In this document: in pieces, positions 18,910 to 28,067 of the stretch
Numbering within the stretch: position 1 is the stretch's first letter
How the letters are laid out: each line of letters opens with the position of its first letter
NCBI GenBank assembly: GCA_946558695.1
Contig: CAMNTQ010000008.1
Location: forward strand, 1-64,000
DNA: 64,000 bases
Reading direction: 5' to 3'
Source of the DNA: an uncultured Lachnospiraceae bacterium
GTDB lineage: Bacteria; Bacillota; Clostridia; Lachnospirales; Lachnospiraceae
Position numbers and translations under genes: made by a program
The notes under the pieces: model-generated
Seen by the model: the letters and a program-made list of their open reading frames with translations, nothing else
What the model was told of the DNA's origin: nothing
The model's database searches: none

Positions 18910-19922
18910 TGGCTGAGATGTCGATTGCAGATGCTTTGAAGCTTGCCCTGCAGGAAGAGATGAGACGGGACGAAACGGTGTTCTGTCTCGGAGAGGATGT
19001 AGATATTAAAGGAGGTATGGGAGGCGCGTTTACCGTAACAAAAGGACTCTTGGATGAATTCGGACCGGAGAGGGTGATCAATACGCCGATTGCAGAGATC
19101 TTGATTGCCGGCGTGTGCGTAGGAGCGGGGATGACAGGAATGCGCCCGGTGGCGGATCTGCAGTATGGTGATTTTTTGTTCTGTATGATGGATCAGCTTG
19201 TGAATCAGGCGGCGAAGATGTGTTATATGTCGGGCGGCAAGGTACATATTCCGATGGTTATGCGTGCCCCCTGCGGGGCGACGAACCGGGGAGCGCAACA
19301 TGCACAGAGTCTGGAAAGTTATTTCATCCATGTGCCGGGGCTTAAAGTGATCTGCCCGTCCACCCCTTATGATGCAAAGGGAATGATGAAGCAGGCGATC
19401 CGGGATGATAATCCTGTGCTGGTATTTGAGCATAAGCTTTTATACGGGGGCGCCCGCAAGGAAAAAGACGCCATTAAGACTTCCGGCGAAGTGCCGATAG
19501 ACGATTACACGGTGGAGTTTGGAAAGGCGGCAGTCAGAAGAGAGGGAAAAGATGTAACCATCGTTGCCAATCTTTTGATGAGCTATCGTGCGCAGGAGGC
19601 GGCGAAGGAACTGGAAAAAGAAGGGATAAGCTGCGAGGTGATCGATCCGAGAAGCCTTATGCCTTTTGATTATGAGACGGTAGAGAGGTCCGTGAAAAAG
19701 ACGGGGAAGCTTATGATCGTTCACGAAGATACTTGTAACGGCGGCTGGGGAGCGCAAGTGGCAGCGCATTTTGCGCAGAATTGTATCTTTGACTTGGATG
19801 CGCCGGTAAAAATTGTTGCGGCATACGACACGCCGATTCCGTTTGCCTCACCGATGGAAAATTTCATAATTCCGTCTGCAGACAGAATTAAAGAAGAGGC
19901 AAGGGCATTGGCAGAGTTTTAA
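18909..19922 (+). CDS. E1 component beta subunit (AcoB/PdhB-like)
   Basis: GEDVDIKGGMGGAFTVTKGLLDEFGPERVINTPIAE; start trimmed to the ATG overlapping the upstream TAA. Confidence 0.92.
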   Translation: MAEMSIADALKLALQEEMRRDETVFCLGEDVDIKGGMGGAFTVTKGLLDEFGPERVINTPIAEILIAGVCVGAGMTGMRPVADLQYGDFLFCMMDQLVNQAAKMCYMSGGKVHIPMVMRAPCGATNRGAQHAQSLESYFIHVPGLKVICPSTPYDAKGMMKQAIRDDNPVLVFEHKLLYGGARKEKDAIKTSGEVPIDDYTVEFGKAAVRREGKDVTIVANLLMSYRAQEAAKELEKEGISCEVIDPRSLMPFDYETVERSVKKTGKLMIVHEDTCNGGWGAQVAAHFAQNCIFDLDAPVKIVAAYDTPIPFASPMENFIIPSADRIKEEARALAEF

Positions 19923-19947
19923 AAAAGATGATAAAGGAGAGAAAAAT

Positions 19948-20862
19948 ATGAGCAGAGTATCACTAAAAACATTGATGGAACATGCGTTGGAACAGAAATA
20001 TGCCGTGGGATATTTTGAAAGTTGGAATCTTGAGTCGGCAATTGCGGTAGTGAGGGCGGCGGAAAATGTAAAATCACCCGTCATCATCGGCGTGTGCGGC
20101 ACTTATATCGGAGAACCCATGAGAAAATATAAAGAAAGCCTTACCGTCTATCAGGCGATGCTTTCCCAGATTGCCAAAGAGGCGAAGGTTCCGGTAGCGT
20201 TGCTTCTGAATGAATCAGATGATGAAGAGATGGTAATTCAGGCGGCGGAAAATGGATTTGATATGGTGATGTATGCTCCGGTATTTGCGACGGAAGAGGT
20301 TCCGTTCGATGAGCTGACCAAGATCCAAAAGCGGATCGTTGAGAAAGCGCATAAAAACGGCACGGCGGTTGAGGGCGAAGTAGGAGAGCTTCCGCTTTAT
20401 AATTCCGCAACCGGAAAACTTCATGAGGGAGAGGATACAGATCCTGAACTTTGCGCCGAATTTGTAAAAGAGACGGGTATTGATACAGTGGCCGTCTCTG
20501 TCGGGAACTGCCATCTGAAGGAAGACGGGATGGTGACAATTAATTATGATGCGCTGAAGATCTTGGCAGAAAGAATCGACATCCCCCTTGTTCTTCACGG
20601 AGGCACAAGTATCGCGCGGGAAGATCTCGGGAAGGCAGCCGCTATGGGAGTGGCGAAAGTAAACTTCGGAACGGGTATGAAAAGGGCCGTTTTAAATACT
20701 GTGAAGAAATATCTGGCAGAGCATGAGATCGATCAGATGGATCCCAATGATGTGTTAGGGCGCGGAGGAGAAAAAGATCTTCTTGTATTGGAGCAGGAGG
20801 CAGTCATCAGTTATGTAGAAGAGACGATTCGGGCGATGAACGGGGAAAACAAAGCATTTTAA
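19948..20862 (+). CDS. Class II fructose-bisphosphate aldolase-family protein with divergent active site
   Basis: Family fold motifs (GIDTVAVSVGNCH, IPLVLHGGTS, AKVNFGTGMKRA), but the canonical LDHG/LDHH motif reads LLNES. Confidence 0.85.
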   Translation: MSRVSLKTLMEHALEQKYAVGYFESWNLESAIAVVRAAENVKSPVIIGVCGTYIGEPMRKYKESLTVYQAMLSQIAKEAKVPVALLLNESDDEEMVIQAAENGFDMVMYAPVFATEEVPFDELTKIQKRIVEKAHKNGTAVEGEVGELPLYNSATGKLHEGEDTDPELCAEFVKETGIDTVAVSVGNCHLKEDGMVTINYDALKILAERIDIPLVLHGGTSIAREDLGKAAAMGVAKVNFGTGMKRAVLNTVKKYLAEHEIDQMDPNDVLGRGGEKDLLVLEQEAVISYVEETIRAMNGENKAF

Positions 20863-20875
20863 GCGGGGTAGGAAT

Positions 20876-22159
20876 ATGATTAAAGAGATCAGGATGCCGG
20901 CGGGCGGTCAGACAACGGATGTATCGGTTGTAGGAACATGGCTCGTAAAGATCGGTGATAAAGTGGAGCGCGGCGATGCGCTGCTTGAGATAGAGACGGA
21001 TAAGGCGACACTCACGGTAGAAAGTTATGCGAAGGGCATGGTGCTTGCGCTGCTTGCAGAGGAAGGCGATGAAACTCCGGCGGGAGAAGTAATTGCTCTT
21101 ATCGGTGACGAGAGCGATAAAGAAGAAGTAAAAGCAAGGCTTGCGGGAGAGGACATACTGAAGAACCGGGAACCGGAGAAAGAAAAGAAAAAAACTTTTG
21201 CAGAAGCACCGATGTCAGAAGAAGAATATCAGCCGATTGATAAAAATGCGCTGAAAAGGACGATGACAGAGGCTGCGGTTTCTGAAAATGAGGCAGATGT
21301 TTTGAAACAAAATGCTTTGAAGCAAGACCAGATAAAGGCTATGCCGAATGCAAAGCTTCTGGCAAAAGAACATCATATATCCCTAAAAGATGTGGCAGAG
21401 GCGACCGGGAAAAATATCCTCAAACGTCAGGATGTAGCAGCGTTTCTGAAAAATAATATACAGGAAGATATACTGAAAAAAGAGACGGTCATTCCATTTA
21501 CAAATGTGCGCAGGGTGATTGCCAGACGGATGCTTGACAGTGTACAGAATATTCCGGCATTTACGGTGACGGTTGAGATAGAGATGGCGCAATGCATCGC
21601 ATTACGGGAATTAATAAATTCCGCGGGAGATAACAGAAAAGTCTCTTACAATGACATTTTGTTCAAATGCGTGGAATCAGCGATACGTGCTTATCCATAT
21701 GTGAATGCCTCTTATTCGGACGAGGGAATTATCCTGCATAAAGACGTCAATATCGGACTTGCCGTGTCCGTGGAAGGCGGATTGGTAGTTCCGGTGGTGC
21801 ACGGGGTTCAGGAAAAGAATATTGCGGAGATCGCCGCGTGCAATCGGGAAAATGTCGGAAAAGCTAGGGAAAGAAGACTTTCGTTAGAGGAAATGTCAGG
21901 CGGAACGATCACGCTGTCGAATCTGGGGATGTATCCGGTCGCACAGTTTACTGCTGTTATCAATCCCCCGGAGGTCTGTATTCTGGCAGTGGGCGCGATA
22001 GAAGAAAAACCTGTTTTTACAGACGGAACATGGAGGGCTGTGCCTGTTATGAAGCTGACAGGAAGTTTTGACCATCGAATTGTGGATGGGGCTTATGCAG
22101 CCGAATTCCTGAGCGAATTGAAGAAAACAATCGAGAATCCGGCATTGGCACTGGTTTAA
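20876..22159 (+). CDS. Dihydrolipoamide acyltransferase (E2) component
   Basis: Lipoyl domain EIETDKATLTVES; C-terminal catalytic SFDHRIVDGAYAAEFL. Confidence 0.92.
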   Translation: MIKEIRMPAGGQTTDVSVVGTWLVKIGDKVERGDALLEIETDKATLTVESYAKGMVLALLAEEGDETPAGEVIALIGDESDKEEVKARLAGEDILKNREPEKEKKKTFAEAPMSEEEYQPIDKNALKRTMTEAAVSENEADVLKQNALKQDQIKAMPNAKLLAKEHHISLKDVAEATGKNILKRQDVAAFLKNNIQEDILKKETVIPFTNVRRVIARRMLDSVQNIPAFTVTVEIEMAQCIALRELINSAGDNRKVSYNDILFKCVESAIRAYPYVNASYSDEGIILHKDVNIGLAVSVEGGLVVPVVHGVQEKNIAEIAACNRENVGKARERRLSLEEMSGGTITLSNLGMYPVAQFTAVINPPEVCILAVGAIEEKPVFTDGTWRAVPVMKLTGSFDHRIVDGAYAAEFLSELKKTIENPALALV

Positions 22160-22187
22160 CCCGGATGAATTTGAAAAGTGAAGGTGA

Positions 22188-23573
22188 ATGCAGATGGAAG
22201 AGAACATATATGACTTGATTGTAATCGGGGGCGGTCCGGGCGGCTACGCGGCCGCCGTATCCGCGGCCAAGGAAGGACTTTCGGTATTGCTTTTTGAGGG
22301 CGGTACAGTGGGCGGTACATGCCTGAATGAAGGGTGTATCCCGGCAAAATATCTGCTGGATAAGGCAGCCGCTTTGGAAAAGGTAAGAACACTGACGGAA
22401 AAAGAGATATTCAAAGAGCCGGGGCTGTTCAGCTTTAAGAAGATCCAAAGAGGCAGGGAAGAAGTGATAAAAAAGCTTACGGACGGAGTACGGTATCTTT
22501 TAAAAGCTAATAAGGTAAAAGTGATTCATGGATTTGCGGCGCTTAAGGAAGCCGGAAAGGCAGAGTGCGATGGAAAGACCTATGAAGCAAAGGATATCAT
22601 TATAGCGACAGGCTCCGAGAGTATGAATATCCCTGTTGCCGGAACAGAGTATACGATCGGCAGTGCGCAGGCACTGGCGCTTGAGAGTGTGCCGAAGCGT
22701 CTTGCGATTATCGGCGGCGGGGTAATCGGCATGGAACTTGCAAGCGCCTATTGTTCTTACGGTTCCGAGGTGACGGTGCTGGAGGCAATGCCGTCTTTGT
22801 TTCCCGCCGAGGATAAGAAAATGATTTCTTATATGGAAAAGGAACTTACAAAGCGGGGAGTCCGGATACTGACCGGAAGAAAAGTAAAAGCGATCGAAAA
22901 AGCGGGACAGAGCCGGAGGGTGTTTTTTGAAGGGACTGAGCCGAAAGAGATTTACGCGGATGCAGTTGTTCTGGCGGCAGGACGGAAACCTTCTTATAAG
23001 GGAATCGATGCAGAGAAGCTTGGTCTTGCGCTTACGGAAAAGAAGGAAATACAGGTGGATGAGCATATGCAGACAAATATTCCGCATATCTACGCGATCG
23101 GTGATGTGATCGGCGGCTACCAGCTTGCCCATGCAGCATATGCGGAGGGCGAGACTGCAGTTTCGCATATCCTCGGAAAAGATGGGGAATCGGGGATTTC
23201 TGTAATGCCGAGATGTATCTATACTATGCCTGCCTATGCAGCGGCAGGACTTACGGAAGCGAAAGCAAAAGAGCAGGGGACAGAGACGGTGAAAGGCCAA
23301 TTTTTCTATTCGGGAAATGGAATGGCGCTGGCGGAAGGTGCGGAAGGATTTATTCAGGTGCTGATGGAAAAAGATACAAAGACGACAGTTGGGATACAGA
23401 TTGTAGGAGAAGGCGCGCCGGAGCTGCTTTCATTTGCGGCGCTTGCGGTAAAAAACAGAATGACCTTTGCTGAATGGCAGCAATTCATTGTAGCCCATCC
23501 GTCGCTTTCTGAGATGCTAAAGGAGGCGGCGCTTGACTGTTTTGGAAAGAGCATACACGGTGCGGCAAGATAG
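22188..23573 (+). CDS. lpdA: Dihydrolipoyl dehydrogenase (E3)
   Basis: GGGPGGYAAAVSAAKEG, GGTCLNEGCIPAK redox motif, YAIGDVIGGYQLAHAA. Confidence 0.92.
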   Translation: MQMEENIYDLIVIGGGPGGYAAAVSAAKEGLSVLLFEGGTVGGTCLNEGCIPAKYLLDKAAALEKVRTLTEKEIFKEPGLFSFKKIQRGREEVIKKLTDGVRYLLKANKVKVIHGFAALKEAGKAECDGKTYEAKDIIIATGSESMNIPVAGTEYTIGSAQALALESVPKRLAIIGGGVIGMELASAYCSYGSEVTVLEAMPSLFPAEDKKMISYMEKELTKRGVRILTGRKVKAIEKAGQSRRVFFEGTEPKEIYADAVVLAAGRKPSYKGIDAEKLGLALTEKKEIQVDEHMQTNIPHIYAIGDVIGGYQLAHAAYAEGETAVSHILGKDGESGISVMPRCIYTMPAYAAAGLTEAKAKEQGTETVKGQFFYSGNGMALAEGAEGFIQVLMEKDTKTTVGIQIVGEGAPELLSFAALAVKNRMTFAEWQQFIVAHPSLSEMLKEAALDCFGKSIHGAAR

Positions 23574-23585
23574 GAGGGAAGCTTT

Positions 23586-25136
23586 ATGAAGAGCTATATG
23601 ATAGGCTTAGATTACGGGACAGGCGGAGGAAAAGCGTGTATTATTGATGAGAATGCGGATGTGCTTGCGTATGCTTTCCGGGAGTATCCGATTTACACGG
23701 ATAAGCCGGGATGGTCAGAGCATGATGCGAATAATTATTGGACATTGGCTTGCGATACAATAAAGGAGTGTCTGAAAAAATCTAAAATAGCGCCAGATAG
23801 GATACGCGGGATAGGGATCTCTTCGGCGCAGCCATGTCTGGTAATGATAGATAAAGAAGGGAATCCGATTAACCGCGCTTATAATCTGATGGACAGGCGC
23901 GCAGTCAGTCAGGTGGAATGGCTCCGTGAGCATGTAGGCGTAGACGAGATTTTTCAGATCAACGGGAACCGGATTGAGGACTATCCGACGATGGTCAATA
24001 TTATGTGGGAAAAGGAAAACCGCCCGGAGGATTACAAAAGAATCTGGAAAACGCTTACCATAGACGGATTTGTGCGGTTTAAGATGACGAAGAAGACAGC
24101 TATGAGCTATTCCCACGGCGGATTTTGGGGAGTTGCCTACGATATCCGCAAAAAAGAATTCAAGAAGGAACTTATGGATAAACTTGGCATTGATATGGAA
24201 CTGATGCCAAAGCTGTATCCATGCGAGGAGATTATCGGAGAAGTAACAAAGGAAGCTGCTAAGGAACTAGGACTTGCGCCAGGTATTCCGGTGTGCGCAG
24301 GGCAGGTGGACTGCAACGCGGGCTTCGTCGGAGGCGGCGCCATTATGCCGGGCGATGTCCAGATCAATCTGGGGACATGCGGGGTTATGGGAGTCGTAAA
24401 TGACAGCAGGGAATTTACAGACCTTGTATGCAATGATGCCTATACAACGAATTCATGCAATGATTTTATCTCCATTGCGGTGGTGCTGACCGGGGGGCAA
24501 GTGCTCAGATACCTGCGGGATAATTTCTGCCGGATGGAGCAGGAGACGGCAAAGCTCATGGCGGATATGGACGTCTATGATATTATGAATAAAGAGGCGG
24601 AAAAAGTCCCGGCAGGAAGCGAGGGACTAATTGTGCTCCCGTATCTTGCAGGAGAAAGGACTGTACTGTGGGATGCAAAAGCGAGAGGAACCATATTCGG
24701 GTTGTCCGCGCGCCACACGAAGGGGCATTTGATCCGTGCGTTTATGGAAGGGGTTGCCTACGCGCTTTATGATAATTACCGCTTGATGTTAGAGAAGGGA
24801 ATCAAAGCGAACGCGCCGATCATCCTCAATGAAGGCGGAGCTAAGAGCAGGCTGTGGAGAAGGATTATTACCGATGTGTTCAATGTGCCGACTGCATTTG
24901 TAGAAAACCGTGTAGGAGCACCTTACGGGGATGCAATTCTGGCAGGCGTATCGGCAGGAGTGTGGAAGGATTTTTCCATAGCAAAAGAAAAGGTGAATTA
25001 TATTGATTATATGGAGCCAGATAAGAAGACGCATGAGATGTATATGGAATATTTTAAAATTTACCACAGGCTTTATGGGCACTTGAAAGAAGATTTCTCA
25101 GACTTGTATGAGACAGTGAAACGGTATGAGAAGTAA
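23586..25136 (+). CDS. FGGY-family carbohydrate kinase
   Basis: GLDYGTGGGKACIID, NLMDRRAVSQVEWL, LPYLAGERTVLWDAKARGTIFGLSARHTKGHLIRAFMEGVAYAL, LNEGGAKSRLWRRI. Confidence 0.9.
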   Translation: MKSYMIGLDYGTGGGKACIIDENADVLAYAFREYPIYTDKPGWSEHDANNYWTLACDTIKECLKKSKIAPDRIRGIGISSAQPCLVMIDKEGNPINRAYNLMDRRAVSQVEWLREHVGVDEIFQINGNRIEDYPTMVNIMWEKENRPEDYKRIWKTLTIDGFVRFKMTKKTAMSYSHGGFWGVAYDIRKKEFKKELMDKLGIDMELMPKLYPCEEIIGEVTKEAAKELGLAPGIPVCAGQVDCNAGFVGGGAIMPGDVQINLGTCGVMGVVNDSREFTDLVCNDAYTTNSCNDFISIAVVLTGGQVLRYLRDNFCRMEQETAKLMADMDVYDIMNKEAEKVPAGSEGLIVLPYLAGERTVLWDAKARGTIFGLSARHTKGHLIRAFMEGVAYALYDNYRLMLEKGIKANAPIILNEGGAKSRLWRRIITDVFNVPTAFVENRVGAPYGDAILAGVSAGVWKDFSIAKEKVNYIDYMEPDKKTHEMYMEYFKIYHRLYGHLKEDFSDLYETVKRYEK

Positions 25137-25189
25137 CAAAAAGCTTGTCGTATATTCTAGGCGGCAGGGTTAAGGTTCATGTTAATGCT

Positions 25190-25228
25190 GATTAAAAAGC
25201 ACTTCAGGCAAGGAAGTGCTTTTTAATC
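25190..25228 (+). terminator. Rho-independent terminator of module 2 operon
   Basis: Perfect 16-bp arms GATTAAAAAGCACTTC / GAAGTGCTTTTTAATC, 7-nt loop. Confidence 0.85.
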
Positions 25229-25284
25229 AAGATAGAGAAGTTCTGATTATGCGTGAGTGCAGAAAAAACAGGCAGGCATAACTT

Positions 25285-25950
25285 TTATTCTATATAATCC
25301 CTCCCTGCCACAAGCGCGCTTCTTTTTTTATCCTCCTCCGGCACAAAGCTGTCATCGCTCCATGCGGTAATCGTCAGTTTATCGTCTTCTGACACTTCTA
25401 CAATATTAAGCGCCGCATTGCCAAGCGGTTTTACATTCCACACATCATTGATTTGTTTTCCTTCAAAATGCAGCATAAGGAGTGTCAGACAGATCATATG
25501 AGAAGTGATCAGAATTGTCTTCCCTCTGTTCTCTCTAACAATCCACCAGAATGCTTTAATAATCCTGTCCGACACTTCCTCAAAGGTATCGCCGCCTTCT
25601 ATCCGGCAGTCTTCCGGGCAGTTGCCCCACAGGTATATCTGGCCCGGAAACCGCTCTTCTACTTCATTGCCGTCAAGACCTTCCCACTCTCCGCAGCCGA
25701 TTTCTCGAAGCGCATCATCTTTTATGATCTCAATCTTCCGGTCTCCTTTTATAATCTCTCCGGTTTCATAAGCACGAAGCATAGGGCTTGAATAGATCAC
25801 ATCAATCTGAGTATCCTTCAAAGCCTCCCTCGCATATCCCGCCTGCCGGCGTCCTTTCTCATTAAGCGGAATATCCGCGCTCCCCAAAAATTTACAGAGT
25901 ATATTCCACTCTGTCTCCCCGTGGCGCACCATAATTACCTTTGTGTTCAT
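25285..25950 (-). CDS. Histidine phosphatase family protein (phosphoglycerate mutase-like)
   Basis: MVRHGETEWN, YSSPMLRAYETGEII, ILITSHM. Confidence 0.9.
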   Translation of the reverse strand: MNTKVIMVRHGETEWNILCKFLGSADIPLNEKGRRQAGYAREALKDTQIDVIYSSPMLRAYETGEIIKGDRKIEIIKDDALREIGCGEWEGLDGNEVEERFPGQIYLWGNCPEDCRIEGGDTFEEVSDRIIKAFWWIVRENRGKTILITSHMICLTLLMLHFEGKQINDVWNVKPLGNAALNIVEVSEDDKLTITAWSDDSFVPEEDKKRSALVAGRDYIE

Positions 25951-25963
25951 TATTCAAATCTCC

Positions 25964-26821
25964 TTACTCTTTATCTGCTTCGTCTGCCCTCTTTGCTTTG
26001 CCTGCTCCATCTGCTTCCTCCGCTTTTCCCGCTTCGTCTGCCTTCTCTGCATACCTGCACCGGTCTGTGAGCCATGACTTTACATTGTCCTGTATAACCA
26101 TCCGGCGCATCTCATCCTCAGAAACAGCCTTTAACAGAAGTTCTACATTGGTAAATTTATATTCCTCTGCATATTCCTCCAATGCCTTCTGAAAATCCTG
26201 CTCTGATGGTTTCAGGCCATATTTCTGTGCAATGACATCAGCCACCAGTTCCTGCTTTAAAGAGGCTTTTGCCGCCTCATCAAGATCCTTATCCTCCAGT
26301 TTGATGGTCTTCATATATTCCTCATATTCCATATTTTCCTGCAAAGCATAGGATTCATACAGATCAACCATATTCTGCTTCACTTTTTTCAGGCGCTCCT
26401 TTGGATACTTTTTCACTTCACTGTTATCCATGACCTTTTCCCATACCCGTGTTTCTTCTTCTTTGCGCGCTGATTCCTTTTTCGTATCGTCGATCTGCTT
26501 TTTCAGCTCCGCCCGGTAAGCTTCCACTGTATCTGCCGTATCTGACATAGTTTCTTTCACAATCTCATCTGTGATCTGCGTATCTTCCGGCAGCTCATTC
26601 TTTCTGATATAACTGCTCATCATATGGTTTACGACTTTGTCTACATCTTCTTCTGTCGTCTCATCTATCTCTACTTTCTCTATCTCAATCCCCTGATAAT
26701 TTTCCACTGTCACATACTCGTCCGATATTTTTTTCGGTCCTGCTCCCGCGCAGGCCGTTGTCAGAAAAACCGTCAGCCAAAGAACTGCCGGCAAACCTTT
26801 CACGTATACTTTTCTTTTCAT
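25964..26821 (-). CDS. Trigger-factor-like lipoprotein lacking a recognisable FKBP domain
   Basis: Lipobox VFLTTACAGAG; TF C-domain-like TDEIVKETMSDTADTVEAYRAELKKQIDDTKKESARKEEETRVWEKVMDNSEVKKYP; low-complexity C-terminus (EKADEAGKAEEADGAGKAKRADEADKE). Confidence 0.65.
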   Translation of the reverse strand: MKRKVYVKGLPAVLWLTVFLTTACAGAGPKKISDEYVTVENYQGIEIEKVEIDETTEEDVDKVVNHMMSSYIRKNELPEDTQITDEIVKETMSDTADTVEAYRAELKKQIDDTKKESARKEEETRVWEKVMDNSEVKKYPKERLKKVKQNMVDLYESYALQENMEYEEYMKTIKLEDKDLDEAAKASLKQELVADVIAQKYGLKPSEQDFQKALEEYAEEYKFTNVELLLKAVSEDEMRRMVIQDNVKSWLTDRCRYAEKADEAGKAEEADGAGKAKRADEADKE

Positions 26822-26997
26822 AATACTCTGCCTCCCGATTCTTTTAAGCAATGATGATCTGTCACATCAACTTCTCGATATCCCCCGCAATTGCACTTGA
26901 TCTTCAAAATGCGCGCCGCCGGGCGCACAATATGACGGGGCAGCCTCCCGCCAAGCCAAGAGACTGCCCCTGTATAAAGTAAGAGCGAATTCCCTCT

Positions 26998-28044
26998 TTA
27001 TACCATCTTTACAACACCTTTTATTACTTCATCCTTATGGTTCAGACTGTAGTCAATTGCCTCGATACAATCCTCAAACGGGAACTCATGTGATACAATC
27101 TTTTTCACCGGAATCAGTCCGGATGCTACCGCCGCGATTGCTTTCGGCCACAGATTCCTGTAACGGTATACGGAATAAATGGTTCCTTCCATCGCATTCA
27201 ATGTCGCAATATCAAGCTCAAGTACCGGCTCCGGTGATACGCCTGTCAGCGTAACTTTTCCGCCGCGTTTGATCAGACGGCAAGTCTGCAATGTGGTAAT
27301 GCGGTTTCCTGCACACTCATATACCTGATCTGCACCGCCGCCCGGAAGCGTCTTTGCAAACTCTTCAATGTTCTCTCTCGTGCTGTTGAATACTCTTGTA
27401 GCTCCAACCTCCATCGCCTTTTCCAGACGTTTGTCCATAACGTCGGCTACGTATATCTCGCTGACTCCGCGCGCTTTCAGCGCCATAACAGTACAAAGAC
27501 CGATACAGCCGCTTCCCAGTACGATCGCCGTCTCGCCAACCCTTGCATCAGAAAGCTCCGTTCCGTGCATACCCACAGCCAGAGGCTCGATCATCGCACC
27601 CTCTAATGTGCCTACATTCTCCGGAAGCTTATAGCACATAGACGCATCATGTACGCAGTATTCCGCATTTACGCCGTCTCTCTCGTGAGGAATCGCAAGC
27701 ATCTTAATGTTTGTACACAGATTGTAAAGTCCTTTTCTGCACTCTTCACATTCTCCGCACGGAACAGCAGGCTCGATAGATACCTTATCACCAATCTCAA
27801 ACCCGGTTACTCCTTCTCCGATGGCAGTAACTACTCCGCCCGGCTCATGACCAAGCGCAAGAGGACCGTCAAGCGTCCAGTTCGCAAGCTGTCCTTCCTG
27901 ATAAAAATGAAGGTCAGAACCGCAGATTCCCACATATTCAAGCTTAATCTGGAGCTCTCCCGGACCGGGCTTCGGAATATCCCGTTCCACCCATTCCAGT
28001 TTCTGTTTTCCGGTCAATACACAAACTTTCATCTTTCCTTCCAT
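26998..28044 (-). CDS. Zinc-dependent medium-chain alcohol/polyol dehydrogenase (sorbitol/xylitol dehydrogenase-like)
   Basis: GICGSDLHFYQEG, LGHEPGGVVTAIGEGV, CGECEECRKGLYNLC. Confidence 0.9.
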   Translation of the reverse strand: MEGKMKVCVLTGKQKLEWVERDIPKPGPGELQIKLEYVGICGSDLHFYQEGQLANWTLDGPLALGHEPGGVVTAIGEGVTGFEIGDKVSIEPAVPCGECEECRKGLYNLCTNIKMLAIPHERDGVNAEYCVHDASMCYKLPENVGTLEGAMIEPLAVGMHGTELSDARVGETAIVLGSGCIGLCTVMALKARGVSEIYVADVMDKRLEKAMEVGATRVFNSTRENIEEFAKTLPGGGADQVYECAGNRITTLQTCRLIKRGGKVTLTGVSPEPVLELDIATLNAMEGTIYSVYRYRNLWPKAIAAVASGLIPVKKIVSHEFPFEDCIEAIDYSLNHKDEVIKGVVKMV

Positions 28045-28067
28045 ATCGCATTACCTCTTTTCTAAAA

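Noticed and set aside
18684-19433. Long antisense ORF (249 aa) over the E1 genes
   Set aside because: Overlaps strongly supported E1 alpha/beta genes; His/Arg-rich translation typical of antisense frames.
22500-23300. Antisense ORF (266 aa) inside the E3 gene
   Set aside because: Fully inside a well-supported lpdA gene; Cys/Arg/His-rich shadow ORF with no recognisable domain.
17926-23573. Plain acetoin dehydrogenase (aco) or pyruvate dehydrogenase operon
   Set aside because: The E1/E2/E3 genes fit, but an FBA-family gene is inserted between E1b and E2 and an FGGY kinase follows E3; no AcoR-type regulator.
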